Origin: an uncultured Clostridium sp.
GTDB taxonomy: Bacteria > Bacillota > Clostridia > TANB77 > CAG-508
Direction of reading: 5' to 3'
Length of the DNA: 9,853 nt
Assembly: GCA_948465625.1 (NCBI GenBank)
Contig: CAOJXM010000022.1
Span: forward strand, 1-9,853
Both the position numbers and the translations under genes were made by a program. Every line of letters begins with the position of its first letter. Position 1 is the stretch's first letter. The notes beneath the pieces were generated by a model that saw nothing but the letters and a program-made list of their open reading frames with translations, made no database searches and was not told the DNA's origin. Of the stretch, positions 5,313 through 9,853 are shown piece by piece.

Positions 5313-6940
5313 GGCAATTCTCCTTCTATTATTACTTTTGCAGCACTTGCTGTATCGCTTTTATCTCCACTATCAGACATTACATTGGTTAATATTCCAT
5401 TGTTTTTTAAGCTTGAGCGGAAATAAGCAAGTTTTTCGTATTGTTGTGCTTGTGCTGTAATAACAATATGGGTTCCTGTTGTATTTTCTATGGAAGTGAT
5501 TTGAACTTCTTTTGGTATACTAAACATAATTCTATTTAATAAAGTAGGGATTGCATTTTTTACTTTGCTCTTTTCGCTTGCTTGACTATTTAATTCTTGT
5601 AATCTAGCAATCATGTTTGTATACTTTGTAATGTTGTTTTTAATTTTGTCATCATCATTTTTTACTAATTGAATTTGTTGATTAATTTGTGCAGTTCTTG
5701 CATTAATTTCTTCCATTTTTTTTGTATTTTCATTGTTTAGATAAATGGTAAATCCACCATATACTGACATTAGCAAGATAACTCCTACTCCTGTTCGAAT
5801 TAAACTCATTTCTAATGGTGTTAATACCCCACTAAAATCCATACTAATGCTAGGCATTTTGAATGATTTTCCACCTGTTTTTCCACTTTTTGAACCGATA
5901 TCTGCTGTTAGCACTGGTGGTAATTGGTCTTTTAGTGATTTCTTTTTAAAGTTCATTGTTTTAATACCTTCGCCCAATCCTTGTAATGCTAAAGCAATGG
6001 CTGAGTTTACTTCGATGTAATCTTTAATGTTGATTTTTGGATCTAAGGTTTTGATAAAGTATGGTCTTAAAATTTCGCATTTGATATCTCCTAAATATTC
6101 TTGGAAATAGATATCAATATTATTGATAACAGAAGCTGTTCCTGTTATATATACTTTGTCTATTTTTTGTAAGCTAGTACTGGTTACTTTTCTTACTGTT
6201 CCTACTATATTGTATAGGGTTGGCATGATGTCATCTAGATATTCGTTTTCTTCGTATTGTAAATCTTTTCCCTCATTGGTATAAATTGTGCTGTTTTTAC
6301 AGATTTCATAGGCTTTTGAAAATGAATTTTCTTTTATATTAATTTTGGTTAATATTTCATTAGCACCTTGTTCTACGATTTGTACATCTAGTATTTTTTT
6401 ATCTACAATAGTAGTAATGGTTGTATTATCTTCTATATTAACAATTATTGCATTTTCTTTTTCTTTAAAATCAAGGACATTAGCAATACTAATTCCAATT
6501 GGAGAGATGTTTGTTAATCGGTTTCCATCAAATTGATGAACATTTTTTGCTAAATTTGCTTTATTGGTAGAAACATGAATAGCTTTAATCCTCTCGTTAT
6601 CTTCTTGATTTGCTACTAATACATATCTTGTTTCAAAAGCATCTTTGTTAATGCTTTTTTCATAACATAATGATTCAAATTCTGTATTAATTACATTATC
6701 AATATCTTTTTTGTTTAATAAGCTAAAGATTTGAAAGTAGTTATACATTTCATTTGATAAGTTGATACTAATTGGAATTTTGTAGCTATAGGTTTCTGCT
6801 ATAATTTGCTTGATTGCCTCTTCTACTTTATCATAAAATTTCAATCCAAATGCATCTATTTTGGTACTTCCACTATCTTTTGAAATCTTTGCATATTTAA
6901 TTATATGTTCCTCAATATATAATCCTAAGCAAGTTTGCAT
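5309..6940 (-). CDS. pilMN: PilM-PilN fusion protein, pilus alignment complex
   Basis: A 543-residue protein joining two usually separate T4P components. Residues 1 to about 325 are an actin-like PilM domain, normally cytoplasmic and bound to the PilN N-terminus. Residues about 328-543 are PilN: a basic NFKKKSLKDQ segment (330-339), possibly the remnant of PilN's PilM-binding motif, a low-complexity linker (340-370), one membrane segment (about 380-400), a coiled coil (403-460) and an extracytoplasmic alpha/beta domain (461-543). The PilM nucleotide-site motifs look weakened: GLYIEEHIIKYAK (6-18) has Tyr where the family has Asp in its 'GLDIG' motif, and IIVNIEDNTT (165-174) has Asn for Asp. 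First gene of the operon, with an AAAGGAG site before the ATG and a promoter about 115-150 nt upstream. From memory, clostridial pilus loci such as C. difficile also carry a pilMN fusion. Confidence 0.9.
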   Translation of the reverse strand: MQTCLGLYIEEHIIKYAKISKDSGSTKIDAFGLKFYDKVEEAIKQIIAETYSYKIPISINLSNEMYNYFQIFSLLNKKDIDNVINTEFESLCYEKSINKDAFETRYVLVANQEDNERIKAIHVSTNKANLAKNVHQFDGNRLTNISPIGISIANVLDFKEKENAIIVNIEDNTTITTIVDKKILDVQIVEQGANEILTKINIKENSFSKAYEICKNSTIYTNEGKDLQYEENEYLDDIMPTLYNIVGTVRKVTSTSLQKIDKVYITGTASVINNIDIYFQEYLGDIKCEILRPYFIKTLDPKINIKDYIEVNSAIALALQGLGEGIKTMNFKKKSLKDQLPPVLTADIGSKSGKTGGKSFKMPSISMDFSGVLTPLEMSLIRTGVGVILLMSVYGGFTIYLNNENTKKMEEINARTAQINQQIQLVKNDDDKIKNNITKYTNMIARLQELNSQASEKSKVKNAIPTLLNRIMFSIPKEVQITSIENTTGTHIVITAQAQQYEKLAYFRSSLKNNGILTNVMSDSGDKSDTASAAKVIIEGELP

Positions 6941-7013
6941 TTTCTTCTCCTTTGTAATTTTTTTGGTTTTAATACTATGATTTTCATTTTTTGCTTTTTA
7001 ATACTTGTTTTTT

Positions 7014-7039
7014 TATACAAAATTACATTTTTTTGTATA
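7014..7039 (-). repeat. Inverted repeat in pil operon leader
   Basis: Exact 9-bp arms TATACAAAA (7014-7022) and TTTTGTATA (7031-7039) flank an 8-nt loop. The element falls just downstream of the predicted transcription start of the pil operon, so it could be an operator or a leader hairpin. The sequence is very AT-rich, so a chance palindrome is a real possibility. Confidence 0.35.
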
Positions 7040-7059
7040 TTCTCTTTTTTTATATTCTT

Positions 7060-7087
7060 ATTCTATCTTTAATTTTTAAAAAGTCAA
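7060..7087 (-). promoter_or_regulatory. Predicted main promoter of the pilus operon
   Basis: On the minus strand, TTGACT (-35, 7082-7087) is separated by 16 nt from TAGAAT (-10, 7060-7065), each matching the sigma-A consensus at five of six positions. Transcription would begin near 7053, leaving a leader of about 113 nt before the pilMN ATG at 6940. The promoter lies in the 201-nt gap after rsmB (6941-7141); no convincing intrinsic terminator follows rsmB, so some read-through into the pilus operon is possible. Confidence 0.6.
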
Positions 7088-7113
7088 TAGTTTTCGTTTA
7101 TTTGTAAACAAAA

Positions 7114-7141
7114 TGTAATATTTCTGTAATATTGTAATATT
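7114..7141. repeat. Three TGTAATATT direct repeats upstream of pil promoter
   Basis: TGTAATATT occurs at 7114-7122, 7125-7133 and 7133-7141 (the last two share one base), between the rsmB stop codon and the -35 box at 7082-7087. The copies start 11 and 8 bp apart. Their position, 27-54 bp upstream of the -35 box, would suit an activator binding site, but low-complexity AT sequence can give this by chance. Confidence 0.35.
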
Positions 7142-8431
7142 TTATTCACATTTCAATAGTTTGCAAATGTAAAAGCCATCTGTTGTTTTGCTTGGTTGAA
7201 TTAATTCTTCATATAGGATTTTAAAGTTTTTTTGTTTTAAAAATTTTTGTATGATGTCTTGGTTTTCTTCTTTTAAAATACTACAGGTAGAATAGACTAA
7301 TTCTCCTTGTTTTTTTAAATAATGGGAGCAAGTATTTAAAATGTCGAATTGTATTTTGGTAATGGATGAAATATCTTCTTCTTTTCTTTGCCATTTAATG
7401 TCTGGTTTTCTTTTGAGTACTCCTAATCCTAAACAAGGAACATCTAGTAATATTTTGTCGAATGTCTCGTGATAACATTCTTCTTTTTTAGTAGCATCTT
7501 TTACTTTTGTTTCTATTATGGTAATGCCTAATCTTTTGGCATTTTCTTCTACTAATTTTACACGATGTTCATACATGTCCCATGCTACAATTTTTCCCTT
7601 ATTTTGCATAAATTGGGCAAGGTATGTGGTTTTTCCTCCTGGTGCACTACAAGCATCTAGGACTACTTGATTTGGTTTGGGTGCTAAAACTTGGGCTATT
7701 TTTCCTGCCCCCTCATCTTGCACAGTGCATTCTCCATTTTGAAACCATTCCAAATGTGACAATGACTTTATTTTTTTTACAAAAATAAAATCTTTTAAAT
7801 TGCTTTCTTCATAATCAATTTGTTGTTCTTGCAATTTTAAAAGCAAATCTTTTTGGTTGGTTTTTATGGTATTGACTCTAAGGGTTAGTTTGGGACGTTC
7901 ATTGGAAACTTGCATGATTTCTTCTGCTTCTTTTTGCCCATACTCTTTTATTAGCTTGTTAACCAACCATAATGGAAATGCATACATTTTTGAGAATCTT
8001 TCTTGTATGTTGGGGATTTGTTTTAACTCTTCATAATCTTGTTTTTCTACCCTTCTTAAAATTGCATTCACAAAACCTGTTGATTTAAAACCATACTTTT
8101 TCGTCAAATTAACTGCTTCATTCACTGCTGCAGATTTTGGTATTTTATCCAAAAATACAATTTGATAAATTCCCATCCTTACTATATTTTTAATCCAAGT
8201 CGAAATCTTATTCAACTTAATTTTTGAATATTTGGAAAGGATTACATCAATTGTCAATTTCCATGTAGTAACACCATACACAATTTCTGAAATCAAATTT
8301 ACATCTTTATCCTTTAACTTCTCTTCATAACGTTCTAAATACTCATCTAAAATCACATTTGAATATGCATTTTTTGAATCCATTTCAAACAAAATTTTCA
8401 ATGCAACTTCTCTTGCTAAATCAACTTTCAT
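7142..8431 (-). CDS. rsmB: 16S rRNA (cytosine-967 C5)-methyltransferase RsmB
   Basis: A 429-residue RsmB (Fmu/Sun) that makes m5C at 16S rRNA position 967 using S-adenosylmethionine, in the cytoplasm. Numbered from the chosen start, it has an N-terminal NusB-like helical RNA-binding domain (about 1-140), then the methyltransferase domain with QDEGAG (238-243), the SAM-binding motif DACSAPGGKT (259-268), motif IV DVPCLGLGVLKRKPDIKW with Cys333, and the STCS motif with catalytic Cys383; a TDGFYICKLLK end completes it. Full length for the family. The frame remains open to 8509, but the Met at 8431 is chosen because it has a GGAGGAGAG site (8436-8444) directly upstream and a natural NusB-type beginning (MKVDLAREVALKILFE). 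The extra 26 codons read through a palindromic repeat. Unrelated to the pilus genes; it is their upstream neighbour on the same strand. Confidence 0.97.
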   Translation of the reverse strand: MKVDLAREVALKILFEMDSKNAYSNVILDEYLERYEEKLKDKDVNLISEIVYGVTTWKLTIDVILSKYSKIKLNKISTWIKNIVRMGIYQIVFLDKIPKSAAVNEAVNLTKKYGFKSTGFVNAILRRVEKQDYEELKQIPNIQERFSKMYAFPLWLVNKLIKEYGQKEAEEIMQVSNERPKLTLRVNTIKTNQKDLLLKLQEQQIDYEESNLKDFIFVKKIKSLSHLEWFQNGECTVQDEGAGKIAQVLAPKPNQVVLDACSAPGGKTTYLAQFMQNKGKIVAWDMYEHRVKLVEENAKRLGITIIETKVKDATKKEECYHETFDKILLDVPCLGLGVLKRKPDIKWQRKEEDISSITKIQFDILNTCSHYLKKQGELVYSTCSILKEENQDIIQKFLKQKNFKILYEELIQPSKTTDGFYICKLLKCE

Positions 8432-8435
8432 ATTT

Positions 8436-8444
8436 CTCTCCTCC
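8436..8444 (-). promoter_or_regulatory. Ribosome binding site that fixes the rsmB start
   Basis: GGAGGAGAG on the minus strand, ending 4 nt before the ATG at 8431 (core GGAGG about 8 nt away). No comparable site precedes the in-frame ATGs at 8509 or 8470, so this decides the rsmB start. Confidence 0.85.
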
Positions 8445-8447
8445 ATT

Positions 8448-8494
8448 GGGGACGGTTCTTTTTGGTCCATTTTGGACCAAAAGGGACGCTTCTT
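8448..8494. repeat. Palindromic interspersed-type repeat in the rsmB leader
   Basis: A 10-bp perfect inverted repeat, TTTTGGTCCA (8460-8469) and TGGACCAAAA (8473-8482) with a 3-nt loop, is flanked by two near-identical direct copies, GGGACGGTTCTT (8449-8460) and GGGACGCTTCTT (8483-8494). It is far richer in GC than its surroundings. Elements beginning GGGGACGGTTCTTTTTGGTCC are, from memory, scattered in many bacterial genomes as REP/MITE-like repeats; copy number here is unknown. It would be transcribed in the 5' leader of rsmB as a hairpin just ahead of the ribosome binding site, and it creates a spurious N-terminal extension of the open frame. Confidence 0.65.
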
Positions 8495-8608
8495 TATCTT
8501 ATAGTACACTTATTTTTGAAAAAAAACTATACTTTTTTGAAATTTATTATCGTTTTTTGACATAAAAATCCCTCGTACTTTTTCGTGCCAGTACACAATA
8601 TAAAATAT

Positions 8609-8673
8609 AAAAAAGAGATATGTGGGTACATGTCTCATTGCAAATCTCGTGACATCCTACGATTTGCTTAAGC
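8609..8673. other. Structured intergenic element: two hairpins, possible terminator or small repeat
   Basis: This segment of the 8510-8811 gap is richer in GC than its surroundings. It contains a 9-bp hairpin, GAGATATGT (8615-8623) with ACATGTCTC (8628-8636), whose one imperfect pair is a G-U wobble on the plus strand and a C-A mismatch on the minus strand. A second 7-bp inverted repeat follows, GCAAATC (8640-8646) with GATTTGC (8661-8667), then the palindrome GCTTAAGC (8666-8673). Read on the minus strand, the first hairpin is followed by six T (8609-8614), the form of an intrinsic terminator. It could be a small RNA, a leader attenuator for rsmB, or another dispersed repeat. No known RNA family is recognised and no clear minus-strand promoter is visible upstream. 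Confidence 0.4.
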
Positions 8674-8749
8674 TAAAATCAAAAAATATCTAAAACTTGA
8701 AATTATTTTCTCTTTAGGAAAATTTAATCCTGTTTTTCTTATCCTTCTC

Positions 8750-8778
8750 TTGATTTATCCTATAAACTATTATAAAAT
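8750..8778 (+). promoter_or_regulatory. Predicted promoter of the penicillin-binding protein gene
   Basis: TTGATT (8750-8755) and TAAAAT (8773-8778) are separated by 17 nt, matching the sigma-A consensus at four and five positions. The start of transcription would be near 8785, about 27 nt before the ATG. TATAAA at 8771-8776 overlaps as an alternative -10 with a short 15-nt spacer. Confidence 0.5.
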
Positions 8779-8811
8779 ATTGTAAAATCCAAAGAAGAAT
8801 GGTGATTGATG

Positions 8812-9853
8812 ATGAAAAAGAAAAAAATAAAAAATATCAGTAGAAATCAAAGACAAAAAGTCAGTTTTATTGATATTTCAGAGGATAAAGTAGATGTAAA
8901 AGCACCAAATCGAATTCGTACTTTAATGATATGCATTTTTATTGTTTTCTTATTATTAATTGTACGTCTTGGTTTTTTACAATTTGTACAAGGGGCTTCT
9001 TTAAAGGAAAGTGCTTACCGTCAACAAACGGTAAATCGCTTAATTAGTCCGACTCGTGGTAACATTTTAGATGCAACTGGAAAAACCTTAGCTACCAGTG
9101 CATCAGTTGATACCGTATCCATTAACCCCACTAAAATAAGAGGTAAAACAGCAGAAGAAACCAAAACTAAGAAAGAGAAAATCGCCAAAGCCTTTTCTGA
9201 AATATTTGCGTTAAATTATGACGAAACCTTAGAAAAATTAAATAGTACTTCTTCTGTTCAAACCATCGCCAAAAAAGTAGAAAATGATAAAATTGAACAA
9301 CTAAAAAAATGGATGGAAGACAATGATATCTCTGCTGGTATTAATATTGACGAAGATACCAAACGTTATTACCCATACAACAATCTAGCCTCTCATGTAA
9401 TTGGTTTTACTGGAGATGATAACCAAGGTTTATATGGAATTGAGCAAAAGTGGGATAGTTCTTTAGCAGGAACCCCAGGAAAAATTGTAACGTCCACTGA
9501 TGTAAATAAAGATGAAATTTCTGATAAAAATCAACAATACATTGCTGCAGAAAATGGAAACGATATTGTCCTTTCTATTGATGTATACATTCAATCCATT
9601 GTTGAAAAATATTTAAAAGCAGCTGTAGAAGAAAATAACTGCTCTCGTGGTGGAAATGCGATTGTTATGAATCCTAATACTGGTGATGTTTTAGCAATGG
9701 CTTCTTATCCTGATTATGACTTAAATACTCCTTTTACTCCAACAAGTCCTTATTGGCAAGAGAATTGGGACAACTTCACATCTGAGCAAAAGGCTACCAT
9801 GTGGCGAAATACTGCTGTAACCAGTACTTATGAGCCAGGCTCTACTTTTAAAT
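8812..9853 (+). CDS. Class B penicillin-binding protein, SpoVD/FtsI type (3' end beyond window)
   Basis: The first 347 residues of a peptidoglycan transpeptidase that cross-links cell wall strands outside the membrane. A basic cytoplasmic N-terminus (1-36) is followed by one membrane anchor (about 37-58). Then comes the PBP dimerisation domain, with SPTRGNILDATGKTLA (79-94) and ASHVIGFTG, and the start of the transpeptidase domain (AIVMNPNTGDVLAMASYPDYD). The last residues before the edge are YEPGSTFK; Ser344 of the STFK motif is the acylated nucleophile. The SxN and KTG motifs lie outside. Start: of adjacent in-frame ATGs at 8809 and 8812, the second sits 5 nt after a GGTGAT site and is preferred. 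SpoVD (spore cortex) and FtsI (division) cannot be told apart from this part. It is transcribed away from rsmB. Confidence 0.93.
   Translation, partial: MKKKKIKNISRNQRQKVSFIDISEDKVDVKAPNRIRTLMICIFIVFLLLIVRLGFLQFVQGASLKESAYRQQTVNRLISPTRGNILDATGKTLATSASVDTVSINPTKIRGKTAEETKTKKEKIAKAFSEIFALNYDETLEKLNSTSSVQTIAKKVENDKIEQLKKWMEDNDISAGINIDEDTKRYYPYNNLASHVIGFTGDDNQGLYGIEQKWDSSLAGTPGKIVTSTDVNKDEISDKNQQYIAAENGNDIVLSIDVYIQSIVEKYLKAAVEENNCSRGGNAIVMNPNTGDVLAMASYPDYDLNTPFTPTSPYWQENWDNFTSEQKATMWRNTAVTSTYEPGSTFK

Noticed and set aside
394..6940. Type II secretion system instead of pilus
   Set aside because: A PilT-type retraction ATPase follows pilB, and PilM/N/O-type proteins are present; both point to T4P.
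8432..8509. 26-codon N-terminal extension of rsmB starting at ATG 8509
   Set aside because: It reads through the palindromic repeat, has no ribosome binding site, and adds nothing similar to RsmB; the start at 8431 has a strong site.
8557..8562. Perfect TTGACA as a -35 box for the PBP gene
   Set aside because: No -10-like hexamer stands 16-18 nt downstream; the nearest TATAAA (8599) is 36 nt away. The pair at 8750/8773 is closer and better spaced.
8631..8672. Short plus-strand frame of 13 codons starting at ATG 8631 in the PBP upstream gap
   Set aside because: It is formed entirely by the inverted repeats, has no ribosome binding site, and looks like a translated repeat, not a gene.

Overview
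The window looks like chromosomal DNA from an AT-rich, low-GC monoderm Bacillota, most likely a member of Clostridia. The reasons are strong AGGAGG-type ribosome binding sites, AT-rich codon use, a type IV pilus locus with no outer-membrane secretin gene in view, and a short pilin of the 'GITLVALVITVIV' kind common in Clostridia. No genus can be assigned from the sequence alone.

Layout: positions 1-6940 (minus strand, read from high to low coordinates) hold a type IV pilus (T4P) assembly locus: a fused pilMN, pilO, a small PilP-like membrane protein with an Asn/Thr-rich tail, a 74-residue pilin, a prepilin peptidase (pilD-like), two minor pilins (PilV/GspI-like and PilW/GspJ-like), the extension ATPase pilB and the start of the retraction ATPase pilT, which runs off the left edge. 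The genes are tightly packed: an ATGA overlap joins pilMN and pilO, and most other gaps are 8-20 nt. Three gaps are longer: 68 nt before the pilin; 98 nt between pilin and pilD, holding a perfect 15-bp inverted repeat; and 86 nt before pilB, with a candidate internal promoter. A good sigma-A-like promoter lies at 7060-7087 ahead of pilMN. No pilC is in the window and it may follow pilT.

Positions 7142-8431 (minus) encode RsmB, the 16S rRNA m5C967 methyltransferase. The open frame extends to 8509, but that extension reads through a palindromic repeat, and a strong ribosome binding site fixes the start at 8431. Positions 8432-8811 separate rsmB from a divergent class B penicillin-binding protein (SpoVD/FtsI type, plus strand), cut by the right edge just after its STFK active-site motif. 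This gap holds the palindromic repeat, a second structured segment (8609-8673) and the PBP promoter.

How it works together: PilMN, PilO and the PilP-like protein should form the inner-membrane alignment complex. PilB and PilT power extension and retraction, PilD should process the pilins, and the minor pilins would prime or cap the fibre. The most unusual point is that the PilD-like protein appears to lack its second catalytic aspartate (GxGD motif), while none of the three pilin-like proteins has the usual Glu at mature position 5. This suggests a diverged pilus, possibly depending on a second peptidase elsewhere in the genome.
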